From: Flavobacterium sp. SUN052
GTDB lineage: Bacteria; Bacteroidota; Bacteroidia; Flavobacteriales; Flavobacteriaceae
Length of the DNA: 64,000 nucleotides
Direction of reading: 5' to 3'
NCBI RefSeq assembly: GCF_028867935.1
Contig: NZ_JAPQNS010000001.1
Location: 1,116,001 to 1,180,000 of the forward strand
A program made the position numbers and the translations under genes. This document shows, one piece after another, positions 34,120 to 43,084 of the stretch; the first letter of the stretch is position 1; each line of letters starts with the position of its first letter. The notes under the pieces are model-generated. The model saw only the letters and a list, made by a program, of their open reading frames with translations, searched no databases and was not told the DNA's origin.

Positions 34120-34620
34120 CTACAAGGAGGTTGCCGTTGGTAGACGAGGATCAATTGTCAACGATGAAATTTGTTCTACGCGGCAATGGACACGATCTGG
34201 ATGCATGGGATTCAGTACTACATTCCGGGATGGTGAGCGTGGCATAATAGCTGAAGGCAGACCAATGCACAAAATGGAATGTTGAGCAAATTGCTCAGCC
34301 ATAAATTGAGCTAGTGAGGGCTTAGCCTGAATTGCATCCCAACCATGCGGCAACTGAGACTGCTCTAGAAAAAGAATTGAATTTTCAGGCACGCTAATTT
34401 CGCAGACTATTAGTGGTGGAACATCGTAAAGCGGAGTGCCTTCTAAATGAACCATGTATTCCAGTAGGCATAGTTCGGGTGTAGTGGCCAGATAGACCAT
34501 CGGCGTTCCCTTGGCATTCCAGCGGCCTCCCCGGAGCCGGGCACCAGTGCCATCCAAAATAGTATCGCGGTGACTGTCTGTTTGTACGCGGTATAAACGG
34601 GTTGGCTGTAGAATCGGCAT
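34120..34620 (-). CDS. RES-domain toxin (NAD+ phosphorylase type)
   Basis: A 166-residue RES-domain protein. The family pattern is clear: LYRV near the start, GGRWNAKGTPMVYLA with the conserved arginine, the glutamate in LCLLEYMVHL, and the serine in SPSRNVVLNP, together forming the R-E-S triad. Known RES toxins break down cellular NAD+ and stop growth when not held by a DUF2384 antitoxin. The antitoxin gene lies directly upstream and its stop touches this start (34620), so the two are co-translated. The length is normal. Intact motifs suggest the toxin is active. Confidence 0.93.
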   Translation of the reverse strand: MPILQPTRLYRVQTDSHRDTILDGTGARLRGGRWNAKGTPMVYLATTPELCLLEYMVHLEGTPLYDVPPLIVCEISVPENSILFLEQSQLPHGWDAIQAKPSLAQFMAEQFAQHSILCIGLPSAIMPRSPSRNVVLNPMHPDRVHCRVEQISSLTIDPRLPTATSL

Positions 34621-35129
34621 CAGCTAAATACGCCGTATTCAATGCGGCCCAGGATGTCCTCTACTAACTGGATACCCGTTGTTGTATCCATGATGGCGAT
34701 GGGGGCGCGATCATTAAGTAAACGGAGGGGTCTTTGCAGCCAGCGCGTGAACTTGCCGTGCGACGGACCGCCGTGCGACGGACCGTCACTATCTTGAAAA
34801 ACTGTAATGCCATAGTTTGCCAGTTTCGCCAGCAACAACAAGCGTTCTGTGGTGACAGAATCTAAACGATCTACTTTGGCCTGCCGGTGAAAGGTTGCAA
34901 CAGATTGATTTAACAAACGAGCCATTTCTTTATCAGAAACCCCCAGCAGATTAGCTATTCGACCAGCTTCTTCACCACCTATTCCCGTTCGTGAAAGGTC
35001 AATCACGGCTAATGCATCTAACGAACTGGGCAGTACTGATATTGACCGGCCTGCTTTGTCAGGAACAAGCAACATAAAAGCCGCGTGGTTCGGCTGAGCT
35101 TTGTGTTTCACGCCAGCAACTGTTGCCAT
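34620..35129 (-). CDS. Xre/MbcA/ParS-type antitoxin (DUF2384)
   Basis: A 169-residue antitoxin. The N-terminal part (about 55-90) is an Xre-like helix-turn-helix, GRIANLLGVSDKEMARLLNQS, which binds the operator and represses the pair. The C-terminal DUF2384 domain (about 120-169) with FTRWLQRPLRLLND and GIQLVEDILGRIEYG binds the RES toxin. A perfect tandem duplication of 15 bases (34755-34784) gives GPSHGGPSHG just before that domain. The gene order antitoxin then toxin is the standard one for this class, and a full promoter precedes it. Confidence 0.92.
   Translation of the reverse strand: MATVAGVKHKAQPNHAAFMLLVPDKAGRSISVLPSSLDALAVIDLSRTGIGGEEAGRIANLLGVSDKEMARLLNQSVATFHRQAKVDRLDSVTTERLLLLAKLANYGITVFQDSDGPSHGGPSHGKFTRWLQRPLRLLNDRAPIAIMDTTTGIQLVEDILGRIEYGVFS
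34755..34784. repeat. Perfect 15-bp tandem duplication in the antitoxin gene
   Basis: Two identical copies of gccgtgcgacggacc, 34755-34769 and 34770-34784, in frame (GPSHG twice) in the linker before the toxin-binding domain. Confidence 0.9.
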
Positions 35130-35180
35130 ACTATGATCAAATTAATTGTGAAAACGGAACCCTGAACTTTCTGGACTAAG

Positions 35181-35210
35181 CAAATATACGCTTAAATGAT
35201 AGTGACACAA
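35181..35210 (-). promoter_or_regulatory. Promoter of the RES/Xre toxin-antitoxin operon
   Basis: On the minus strand: TTG (35208-35210), 19 bases, then TATATTTG (35181-35188), an exact fit to the Bacteroidetes consensus. The antitoxin ATG is about 52 bases downstream. Confidence 0.65.
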
Positions 35211-35267
35211 CACTCTTTTGATACTAGTGGTTCGAATTGTAACGATCCTATCAGAAAATAGCCCCAA

Positions 35268-37304
35268 TCACATTTTCAAAATGGTGAACTCTACCCGGCG
35301 GTTCTGTTTTCGTTTGTCTTCGGTTTCGTTGCTGGCAATGGGTTTGCTGGGCCCCCAGGCTTTGGTTTGTACGCGGGTATAGGCAATACCTTTCTCTTCC
35401 AGATAGCATTTCACAACTTCAACACGATCTTCGGAGAGTTTCATATTGGGTTCCCACTCTCCCTGGTTATCAGTGTGGCCCTCCACCAATAATTCCATTG
35501 CCGGGTATTTGGTGAGCATGGCCACTACCTTGTCGAGTTCCGTGTCGGCACCAGTCAATAGTTCAAATTTGCCTTGCTCAAACAGAACCTCACGCATTAC
35601 GATTTTCTGGCCCGGCTGAATCGGAATCAGATACAGATTGCGCTTGATGTCGCGGAAACGTTTGTCTTTGCTCAGATCGAGCACTTCGGTCGCGGGGAAA
35701 TAACCTTCTTTTGTGGCCGTCAGATTGTATGTTTTCTGCGTCGGCAAAATCATCTTGTACTCTCCCGTTTCGGGGTCGTAGTCAACCCGTGATATTTCTT
35801 TGTCTTTTTCGCGGAACAAACCCGATACCACTTCAGAAGGAACTGGTTTGCGACTTTGGGCATCCAGCACTTGTCCCGAAATAATAGCTACAGGATCAGG
35901 TTTAATGGATGGAAATAGTTTGAGCCGGAAAATGTCATCTTCGCCCAACGAGTTTGCCCGTGAACTCAGGTAGGCGTAATCACCCGAAGCCGGAATGGTG
36001 AAATATCCATCCCACTCGGCAGTGTTAATAGCCGGGCCGAGGTTTTCGGGTTCACTCCAAACAGTCCAGCTATCGTCTTGCCGACGGGTTACGAAAATAT
36101 CACCGTTGCCAAATCCAGGATGGCCCCCTGACGTGTAATAAACGGTACGTCCGTCGGCAGCAATAAAGGGGGAACTCTCAAAATCAGCCGAGTTGATCAC
36201 CGCGCCCATATGTTTGGGTTCTGTCCATGTGAAATCGTCGCGCCGAAAGGAAACGTACAGGTCGCGGTCGCCAAGGGCATCCTTTTTCTGCATGGCCAGC
36301 ACAATCACTTTTCCATCGGGGGCAACCGTAAATTCCAACTGATTTTCTTTGTGGAGGTTACGATTATCCGACATTTTGCACTCAATAGGCATTGCCCAAC
36401 CCGCTTTAGTTTTTTGCGCTTTGGAAATGCCATATCCTAAACCGCCATCGGGACGGTACACGTTGATCAGATAGATGATCCGGCCATCGGGCGACATGCC
36501 GCTGATCGCATTATCTCCCGCGTTATTAATGGGCGACCCCATGTTGATAGCTTCGCTCCAGGAAGGTGGTTCGCCCGGAGCGCCCGCTTGCAACGACGAA
36601 TACCAGACATCCTGTTTATCGGGGCTGCCCGCGTTCTCTTTGTGGAAATTTCGAGTGAAATAGAGCGTCCGCCCATCGGGTGAAATTACCGGAGCTACCT
36701 CCTGACCCGAGGTATTGATCGTTTTACCGAGGTTTTCCTTTTCAATTTCTTTGGGAGTACCTTTTGACACGAGCACCTCAACTGGTACGGGTTTAGGTGA
36801 ATCGCTGATGCCAACGGCATCGATCTGGTTGGGGCCTTTAATGGCGGCCGTTCCCAGCGTAATTTTTACGGCGTTTCCTACCAAGCCAGTGTCTTTCACC
36901 ATGATGCGCAACACCCCTTCGGCACGGGCCTCCGGGCTAGCCGTATACACAATATGCTCACCGCCCTTTTCGTCGTACACAATCACCCGCACCACTGCGC
37001 CGGGGTTAACACTTTCGCCCACCACCACCTGCCGAATATGCATGGCCTTTTCAAAGCCAACATGCAGCCATTCTTCAGAGCCATCAGGATAGAGTGGAGA
37101 CCAGGCACACGGACTCACTCCCAAAGCCGGAAGCTTGTTAGGTCTGCCCAGTGCCTGTACCGCCCGAAACTGCTGACCATAGGCGTCGCCTTTGCCTTCT
37201 GACGATACACCAATTACCCGGCTGGCCCATTGCACCGTTTGAGCCAGACCGCGTAGCGAACAGGCGGTGGTTAACAGAATGACGAAAAGTATTGATGTAC
37301 GCAT
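35268..37304 (-). CDS. OmpA family protein with PD40/WD40-like beta-propeller
   Basis: A 678-residue outer-membrane-associated protein. A signal peptide (about 1-22) is followed by a beta-sandwich region, then WD40-like PD40 repeats (about 200-450: PVISPDGRTLYFTRNF, GMSPDGRIIYLIN, SPFIAADGRTVYYTSGG). Next is a carboxypeptidase-regulatory-like Ig domain (GQVLDAQSRKPVPSEVV, about 475-550). A C-terminal OmpA peptidoglycan-binding domain (about 565-678) holds VEGHTDNQG and KLSEDRVEVVKCYLEEKG. This architecture is widespread in Bacteroidota and often found near gliding or type IX secretion components (PorE-like). It is probably monocistronic here, with the related 378-residue secreted protein just upstream. 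Confidence 0.9.
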   Translation of the reverse strand: MRTSILFVILLTTACSLRGLAQTVQWASRVIGVSSEGKGDAYGQQFRAVQALGRPNKLPALGVSPCAWSPLYPDGSEEWLHVGFEKAMHIRQVVVGESVNPGAVVRVIVYDEKGGEHIVYTASPEARAEGVLRIMVKDTGLVGNAVKITLGTAAIKGPNQIDAVGISDSPKPVPVEVLVSKGTPKEIEKENLGKTINTSGQEVAPVISPDGRTLYFTRNFHKENAGSPDKQDVWYSSLQAGAPGEPPSWSEAINMGSPINNAGDNAISGMSPDGRIIYLINVYRPDGGLGYGISKAQKTKAGWAMPIECKMSDNRNLHKENQLEFTVAPDGKVIVLAMQKKDALGDRDLYVSFRRDDFTWTEPKHMGAVINSADFESSPFIAADGRTVYYTSGGHPGFGNGDIFVTRRQDDSWTVWSEPENLGPAINTAEWDGYFTIPASGDYAYLSSRANSLGEDDIFRLKLFPSIKPDPVAIISGQVLDAQSRKPVPSEVVSGLFREKDKEISRVDYDPETGEYKMILPTQKTYNLTATKEGYFPATEVLDLSKDKRFRDIKRNLYLIPIQPGQKIVMREVLFEQGKFELLTGADTELDKVVAMLTKYPAMELLVEGHTDNQGEWEPNMKLSEDRVEVVKCYLEEKGIAYTRVQTKAWGPSKPIASNETEDKRKQNRRVEFTILKM

Positions 37305-37335
37305 ACCTTTTTACAAGCAAAAATTGTGCTTGACC

Positions 37336-38472
37336 TTACAACGCCATATGGCGTGTTTCTAATTTATGTTTTGCCAAATCCTTTTTGAGCTGGTCGGCTT
37401 GCTCCACAAACCGCTCTCCGTCTTTGGTGTCATACCCATTTTTTATCAACCCATTAGCCTCCTGAACGGCTAGATCGGGCCGGTCGAGCAAATAATACAG
37501 ATTGGCTAAATTGTAAAAAGCCGAATACCGCATTTTCTGTTCGCGTTTGTCGCTGCCCGGAAATTTAGTTTTCAAGTCCTGAAAATAGGCCATTACGGGT
37601 TGCAGGTTTTGTTCCAGCCGATCCAGCGATTCAGTGGCCGACATCTGCTTGCCCAGTTCTTTAATGGCTTTAATGGCTTCCTGCTGAACGGGGTATTCCG
37701 GGTGACTCTTAGAATCGAGGATCCACAAAAAATCCCGGCCTGCATACGGCACATAACCATACCAGCGATTCAGACTCTGGTTGGCCGTGTTGATTCCATT
37801 CTGAACGTAGCCCGCCAACAGTTCGATCATAATCGACTCCTTGTTTTCGTTAGCATAGCGATTCAGGTCAGCCAGATTTCTAAACTCTTTGGTGCGTTGC
37901 GTCATCGTGGAAGGAAACGTACCGGAGTCAATCTGCTTACCCGTGTATCCCGACTGGAGATTCGCATTTTGCAGGAATCGGTTGGAAGCTACCTCTGTTT
38001 GCTTTTTGTCTTCCTGGCGTTGTTCTGACTTCGTATTATCGCGGGGACCTGTAATCTGATACCCACCCGACGCGCTGTAGGTCAGTTCATTGGAATAATA
38101 CGTGATCGTTTCAATCACTTTTCCATCCCGATCTTTACGCTCTTCAGTACGGGTTTTAGTTTCGCTTTTTTCGAAGCGAACTGCATTGAAATTAATGGTT
38201 ATACCAACGGTGGGACGATTTTCAACTTTGCGAAATCCTGATAGCTGGATCTGATTATAAACGTCGATTGGGGGCATGAGCCGGACTACCGACGGGGCTA
38301 CATTCACCCGAACGCCGTATGTCCGGTCGGTCGGTTCAACAAATTCGCGAGGCAAAGTCAGATAGCTAACTTCAAAGTAAAACCGGTCCAGATCAACTTT
38401 CTGGGCAAAACTAGTAACGGAAAACAGCAGTAAAAGCGCCGGAAACAGACGGGTAAATGAATACAAACGCAT
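37336..38472 (-). CDS. Secreted protein of unknown function with TPR-like C-terminus
   Basis: A 378-residue exported protein (signal peptide about 1-23, LLFSVTSFAQK). The N-terminal half is beta-rich (YFEVSYLTLP, PTVGITINFNAVRFE) and includes a charged linker. The C-terminal third is helical, with FYNLANLYYLLDRPDLAVQEA resembling one tetratricopeptide unit. I do not recognise a named family. The gene lies 31 bases upstream of the OmpA/PD40 gene in the same direction and shares its promoter region, so both probably serve the same envelope structure. Confidence 0.7.
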   Translation of the reverse strand: MRLYSFTRLFPALLLLFSVTSFAQKVDLDRFYFEVSYLTLPREFVEPTDRTYGVRVNVAPSVVRLMPPIDVYNQIQLSGFRKVENRPTVGITINFNAVRFEKSETKTRTEERKDRDGKVIETITYYSNELTYSASGGYQITGPRDNTKSEQRQEDKKQTEVASNRFLQNANLQSGYTGKQIDSGTFPSTMTQRTKEFRNLADLNRYANENKESIMIELLAGYVQNGINTANQSLNRWYGYVPYAGRDFLWILDSKSHPEYPVQQEAIKAIKELGKQMSATESLDRLEQNLQPVMAYFQDLKTKFPGSDKREQKMRYSAFYNLANLYYLLDRPDLAVQEANGLIKNGYDTKDGERFVEQADQLKKDLAKHKLETRHMAL

Positions 38473-38509
38473 GTTTGAGGAATTGAGGAAGAGTTGTTAT
38501 GTTTATTGC

Positions 38510-38517
38510 CAAAGATA
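38510..38517 (-). promoter_or_regulatory. Candidate -7 box (TATCTTTG) for the 378-aa protein / OmpA pair
   Basis: The minus strand reads TATCTTTG, an exact TAnnTTTG match 37 bases before the ATG. No TTG at the standard distance was found. Confidence 0.45.
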
Positions 38518-38582
38518 ACAAAACCCACCCAAGTAGGAAACACGTTTGTTTTAGACGGAAGCGTCGATGTATGAAATAAACA

Positions 38583-39014
38583 TTAGCGTGTACCCGTAAT
38601 GCCTTCACCCGTTGGTTGTTGCCGCACCATTTTAAAATCCCGGTGTAAAAGCCGAATACCTTTGTAGGCAACAGCGGTAGCCGAGTTTGGATTTTGAAGG
38701 GTCAAAGTCAAATTGAACCGTGCATTATTGTCAGGATGAATCAATTCGCCATCGGTCCACTCCTGGCCCGTAAATTTGAGGTTACTGATAATAATTCGTC
38801 CTTTGGTCTGCGCATATTTCTGTTGCCAGGAACCACCTACCTCTGTAATACGGGCAAAATAACGGTCGCCGGTTTTAAAAAACTCGATGGTCGATTGCCG
38901 CGATGGAACATACCAAAGTCCTAGTAAAGCGTCGGCAGAACGAGGTGGTGGGGTAGATGCCGTCAAACTAACAGATAGCAGGCAAGTCAGCAAGAAAGAA
39001 AATATAATCTTCAT
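38583..39014 (-). CDS. DUF2147 secreted protein
   Basis: A 143-residue exported protein (signal peptide about 1-20, FLLTCLLSVSLTAST) with a DUF2147 domain: LLGLWYVPSRQSTIEFFKTGDRYFARI near the start, then LKFTGQEWTDGELIHPDNN and a TLQNPNSATAVAYKGIRLLHR ending. DUF2147 is a small lipocalin-like beta barrel found widely in Bacteroidota and Proteobacteria; its ligand is not established. It stands alone between the 378-residue gene and comEC. Confidence 0.88.
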   Translation of the reverse strand: MKIIFSFLLTCLLSVSLTASTPPPRSADALLGLWYVPSRQSTIEFFKTGDRYFARITEVGGSWQQKYAQTKGRIIISNLKFTGQEWTDGELIHPDNNARFNLTLTLQNPNSATAVAYKGIRLLHRDFKMVRQQPTGEGITGTR

Positions 39015-39018
39015 AACG

Positions 39019-39110
39019 TTGAGTAATTAGTAATCAGAATGGCAGCTAACAATGCATTGCCCGATCTAATGCTGGAGTATTGTTTTGAGATTAACTTCCA
39101 AATTACTCAA
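39019..39110. repeat. 10-bp inverted repeat (ttgagtaatt) between DUF2147 and comEC
   Basis: Arms 39019-39028 and 39101-39110 pair perfectly but are 72 bases apart. The intervening sequence shows no gene. Confidence 0.4.
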
Positions 39111-39151
39111 AAGGCTGAAAAAATGAGCATTGGGTTTCAAAACCCCGGAAC

Positions 39152-41269
39152 TCACAACTCGTCGACAAAGGCGCCCTGTTGCCGGACCGAGAAACACCGG
39201 ATGCCCAGTTGCCTGGCTTCGAGCAGCAACCGATCGGTGAGTGGTGTTTTGTTGGAATCGTCGAAGATGATTTGGCGGGCTACCACGCGCCGGTCAAGGT
39301 CCGACCAATGCTGCATGGCATTGCGACGAATGATGGCGTAGTCGATTATAGCGGGAAGTTGCCAGTGTGTTTTGCCCCGCAGTTTGTTGATGAGTAGCAC
39401 TGTTTTGCCCTGCCAAACCCATAACGCGTACTCGTCAGTTTTCCGATAACATCGAATGGCTTTTACGGTATCCTGTTTAGCATCGGCAACCAGCAACTCC
39501 GAAATACCCCATAGACCAAACGTATTTTTGAGGTAAAAATCGAAAGAACGTGGATCGTTCAAAACGTCGAGGTCGGTGAGCAACACCGATTGGCTTCCTG
39601 AAGTGAGGCTAACGGCTGTTTTGTGGGGGAGAAAATGCACGGCTAACCGCTGTTGGTTACGTCGGGAGATTTCGTCGGAGAGGAGCATGCCCATCAGTAC
39701 CAGCGCTAAACCAGTGGCTAACCAACCAAAAGACGACTTTCGAGCCCGCCAGGCATACATAGCTGCGAGAATCACGCCGTACAAAATGACAAGTTCAAGC
39801 ATATTGAGCCAGAGTCGCTCCCACAAACCACCGGGTAGCTGACTGGTTTTGCTGACGCTCTGATTGAGTAGCCACGTCATTTTTTGGAGTAGAAACCCGG
39901 TAATATCACGAAGCCAAGGAATCCAGCACACGGCCAAACTGAACATAGCTAAGGGTAATAAACCCGCTACCATGTCCATGACAACCGGGTTTGCCAGCAA
40001 AAAATAGGTTGGAAACTGGTGAAAATAATACACTCCCAGTGGAAACGTGGCTAGCTGAGCGACCAATGCCACCGCTGTAAGCTCCCAAACGTGATCCAGC
40101 CATTTGTTCTTTATCTCGATTAACTCATACACCGACTCATGCCAAAGGCCAATACCCGCTACTGCAACATAGGAGAGCTGGAAGCCCGCAGAGAAAAGGG
40201 CGTAGGGATCAAAGAGAAGGATAAAAAAGGCAGAGGTGCCAAGCGTGTTTAAAATATTGGTTTCGCGGTTGGTGGCGCTGCCAACAATTAATACTGAAAA
40301 CATCCCTGCCGACCGTAATACAGCGGGCGACAGCCCCGTAACCAGCGCATAAAACCACAAAACGGCCAACTGAGCCAGGCCAATAATCAGTTTTTCCTTT
40401 CGGGTTTTCTTTCCCCTCCTGAACAGACCGAGCATCAACACCATCACATTGAACAAAATGCCGACATGCAAGCCGGAAACCGATAAAACGTGAACCGCTC
40501 CGGCTGCCGAATAAGCCTTGTATAATTCGGGATCAACATCGTCGCGAACACCTAACAACATGGCATTCACAATGCCTGATTCTGCTTTCGAGCCAATCTG
40601 GTGCGTGAAAACACTGTCGGCAAAGGCATTCATTGTGGTAGCATAACGGGTAAGTAGACTCTTAGGGGCGTAGCCGATTATCTGTCGCTGATAGGGCCGG
40701 AGGTATTGCTGGTGATAAATGCCCTTGTTGCTGAGGTACTGTTTGTAATCGAACTCAGCGGGGTTAAGGGGAGGGTCAATGGGGCGTGGCTCACCCGATA
40801 CAAGCCATACTTCACCATAGCGGGGGCGTTGCTGATTCGTTTTATCTAGATAGACAATCACGCGACCACTTAGGGGGTGCCAGCCCGCGCTATCTGTTTT
40901 GGCTTTCTGAATGTCAAGTTCAACCCGATATGTTTTAGCCCGCTCTTCGGGCAAAATATCGACTACCCCAATATAGGCCCGGAGCGAATCGGTCCGGTGA
41001 ACGATGTTGGTAGGATTGGTACGGGGCGTGTGGTGGTGTGTAATAAGCCATCCCAGTAGCCCTGCCAGAGTGACCAGTCCCAGTGATAGGCCAAGGCTCC
41101 GAAAACCAGGTGTTTGGTGGTGTGCCTGTTGCCACCAGCCGCCCACAAAAAGAAAGATGCCCACCACTCCGGTTGCTATAGCGAAGTAATGGGCATCAGG
41201 GAAATAAGAATAGCTGATAATGCCAGCGACCAATGCCAGCGCAAAGCGGGCGAATGGCGCGCTTTTCAT
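39152..41269 (-). CDS. comEC: ComEC/Rec2 family competence protein lacking metallo-beta-lactamase motifs
   Basis: A 705-residue inner membrane protein for DNA uptake. N-terminal helices are followed by a soluble DUF4131/OB-like domain (about 100-210, YRVELDIQKAK, GRVIVYLDK, PRYGEVWLVSG). The membrane Competence domain (about 230-510) has AAGAVHVLSVSGLHVGILFN, the hallmark of the family. In Gram-positive ComEC a metallo-beta-lactamase domain with HxHxDH follows; here the C-terminal 170 residues keep the strand pattern (SVLLTDLDVL, ELLVADAKQD) but no HxHxDH is present. The gene overlaps the GNAT gene upstream by four bases. Confidence 0.9.
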   Translation of the reverse strand: MKSAPFARFALALVAGIISYSYFPDAHYFAIATGVVGIFLFVGGWWQQAHHQTPGFRSLGLSLGLVTLAGLLGWLITHHHTPRTNPTNIVHRTDSLRAYIGVVDILPEERAKTYRVELDIQKAKTDSAGWHPLSGRVIVYLDKTNQQRPRYGEVWLVSGEPRPIDPPLNPAEFDYKQYLSNKGIYHQQYLRPYQRQIIGYAPKSLLTRYATTMNAFADSVFTHQIGSKAESGIVNAMLLGVRDDVDPELYKAYSAAGAVHVLSVSGLHVGILFNVMVLMLGLFRRGKKTRKEKLIIGLAQLAVLWFYALVTGLSPAVLRSAGMFSVLIVGSATNRETNILNTLGTSAFFILLFDPYALFSAGFQLSYVAVAGIGLWHESVYELIEIKNKWLDHVWELTAVALVAQLATFPLGVYYFHQFPTYFLLANPVVMDMVAGLLPLAMFSLAVCWIPWLRDITGFLLQKMTWLLNQSVSKTSQLPGGLWERLWLNMLELVILYGVILAAMYAWRARKSSFGWLATGLALVLMGMLLSDEISRRNQQRLAVHFLPHKTAVSLTSGSQSVLLTDLDVLNDPRSFDFYLKNTFGLWGISELLVADAKQDTVKAIRCYRKTDEYALWVWQGKTVLLINKLRGKTHWQLPAIIDYAIIRRNAMQHWSDLDRRVVARQIIFDDSNKTPLTDRLLLEARQLGIRCFSVRQQGAFVDEL

Positions 41270-41733
41270 GCGTGCGAATAGGCCGAACCGGGCAGTACCA
41301 TTTTATAATGTTGAATATTACACTCATCAAACATTGGCCCGACAGCTTTAAATCCAAATGATTCGTAAAGTGGCATGGCTGTAACCTGAGCGTGTAGATA
41401 AATAGATTCGATGGGTTCGGGCTGCAAGCTGAATACATCGTCTAAAATCGCTTTCACGAGTGCTTTGCCTACCCCTTTACCCCGAAACGGTTTCCTAACG
41501 GCGAATCGTTCGAGTTTTATGCCTTTGCTGGTGCGTCGCCAACGGGCGGTGCCACAAGGGATTAACTGGCCTTTTTTGTTAAGGGCAGTGGCAAGAAAAT
41601 GCCGACTCGACTCTTCAAATTCGTCATATTCCTCTTCGGACGGGACGTTTTGCTCCTCCACAAATACTTCGCGACGGATGGCGAAAGCCTCATCGAGATC
41701 AACAGGGGAGGATATGGCTTGAACGTGAATCAT
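41266..41733 (-). CDS. GNAT family N-acetyltransferase
   Basis: A 155-residue acetyltransferase from the ATG at 41731-41733 (a TTG four codons upstream would overlap the neighbouring stop). It resembles the ElaA/YitI-like group: AIRREVFVEEQNVPSEEEYD near the start, then the acetyl-CoA-binding RFAVRKPFRGKGVGKALV with the R/Q-x-x-G-x-G/A pattern, and YESFGFKAVG at the end. The substrate is unknown. It lies between the M43 protease and comEC with a 4-base overlap to the latter. Confidence 0.9.
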   Translation of the reverse strand: MIHVQAISSPVDLDEAFAIRREVFVEEQNVPSEEEYDEFEESSRHFLATALNKKGQLIPCGTARWRRTSKGIKLERFAVRKPFRGKGVGKALVKAILDDVFSLQPEPIESIYLHAQVTAMPLYESFGFKAVGPMFDECNIQHYKMVLPGSAYSHA

Positions 41734-41734
41734 A

Positions 41735-43084
41735 TTAATTAACAACCAAACGTGCAGCCGCTTTTTCGCTACCGGCTGTAGCCCGCAAAATGTACATACC
41801 TTTTGGTAGACCAGAAACGGATACTGAAACGCGGGTACTCACCGTGTTGAGTAGGTTCTGCGTACGGACCAATTTACCACTAACATCGAATAATTCAACG
41901 GTTAGCGCCTGAGAACCTTTAAAACGTACTTCGGCAGTCGCTTCCGTTTGGGCAGGGTTGGGTAAAACCGCAACAACTAACTGGTCACTTTCACCGAGCG
42001 GGTTGTTGGCAGAAGCAATCAACTGCTGCCGTCGGGGGCTAGCCGCCAGCACCGCCCGCATGCGGGATCGCTGCCCAATCGTGAACATATTCATGCAAAC
42101 GTCGGGGGAGTAGTCCATATAATTCTCGACCAAATTTTGCGTACGCTTACCCGGTATGCATTCCGAAAAAATGGGTCCGCAGTTTACGCCCGTATTTCCG
42201 TTCAGGGTTGGCGGAGTGTCGTAGATGTAGTCATCGCCACAGTCGGAGAAACCCCAGGTATGAAAGAGGCCTAGCCAATGGCCAATTTCATGCGTTGTCG
42301 TGCGGCCTTGACAATATAACTTGTACGATGGCGTACAGGCATTTGCACCGAAAATAGTGTACGAGATTACAACTCCATCAATCGTTTCATCGGCATTGTC
42401 GGGTAAACCTTTAAGCGTATCAGCGGCAACTGGTAACTGCCCGTAGCCAATGGTAAGCCCTTCCAGGTTAGCCACCCAGATATTGAGGTATCGGTTTGAT
42501 GGCCAGTAAGAAATGTTAGATAGTAGTTTTAAATCATCATACACATACGGGTCAAATTTGGCTTTCTTGTCGTAATACGTTCGGGTAATGCCTGTGGTCG
42601 GTTTGCCCTGCGGGTCGGTAGTAGCCAGGTAAAACTCAATGCCTGTATCTGAACCAATAGGGTTTGTGTTGAAGCCGTTGGTGCCCGATTGCCGCCGGTA
42701 GTCTTCGTTCAATACCCGAATCTGCGATTTAATCTGTTCATCGGAGATGTTAGGATTATTAGTGCCGCCCACAAAAAGGGAGGAGTTGTTATGCACCACA
42801 TGCACCACTACCGGAATCCGATACACTGCATCATCGGCAGCTTGCCGCGCCCCCATACCCAGCTGAACCTGCCGGATTTTTTGTTCAAGAGCCTCTGCCT
42901 GCAATTTACGGACGGGGTTGCGTTGCCTGAGCAGTTGCTCAACACCCGAACTGGCACATCGCTCGGTATGTACATGAGGGGCGTTGGGGCTAACTTGTTG
43001 CGCCCTGGCGGAAACAACAAAGCCGACCAGCAAAAGCAGGCCGGCTGTTGTCCGAATTCTAGTTCTATTGACCGGCTTCTTCAT
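41735..43084 (-). CDS. M43 (pappalysin-type) zinc metalloprotease with type IX secretion tail
   Basis: A 449-residue secreted protease from the ATG at 43082-43084. A signal peptide ends near residue 28 (SARAQ). The catalytic domain has HEIGHWLGLFH at 265-275 (HExxHxxGxxH) and the Met-turn region ENYMDYSPD at about 321-329. The last 80 residues are a type IX sorting domain (VLPNPAQTEATAEVRF, VELFDVSGKLVR, LPKGMYILRATAG), so the protein is exported through the Por/gliding system and attached or released at the cell surface. The start lies inside the 3' end of phoH (20-base overlap). Confidence 0.94.
   Translation of the reverse strand: MKKPVNRTRIRTTAGLLLLVGFVVSARAQQVSPNAPHVHTERCASSGVEQLLRQRNPVRKLQAEALEQKIRQVQLGMGARQAADDAVYRIPVVVHVVHNNSSLFVGGTNNPNISDEQIKSQIRVLNEDYRRQSGTNGFNTNPIGSDTGIEFYLATTDPQGKPTTGITRTYYDKKAKFDPYVYDDLKLLSNISYWPSNRYLNIWVANLEGLTIGYGQLPVAADTLKGLPDNADETIDGVVISYTIFGANACTPSYKLYCQGRTTTHEIGHWLGLFHTWGFSDCGDDYIYDTPPTLNGNTGVNCGPIFSECIPGKRTQNLVENYMDYSPDVCMNMFTIGQRSRMRAVLAASPRRQQLIASANNPLGESDQLVVAVLPNPAQTEATAEVRFKGSQALTVELFDVSGKLVRTQNLLNTVSTRVSVSVSGLPKGMYILRATAGSEKAAARLVVN

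Noticed and set aside
34038..34154. Longer start for the GT39-like gene
   Set aside because: It would overlap the RES toxin gene and precede the first helix with about 39 unrelated residues.
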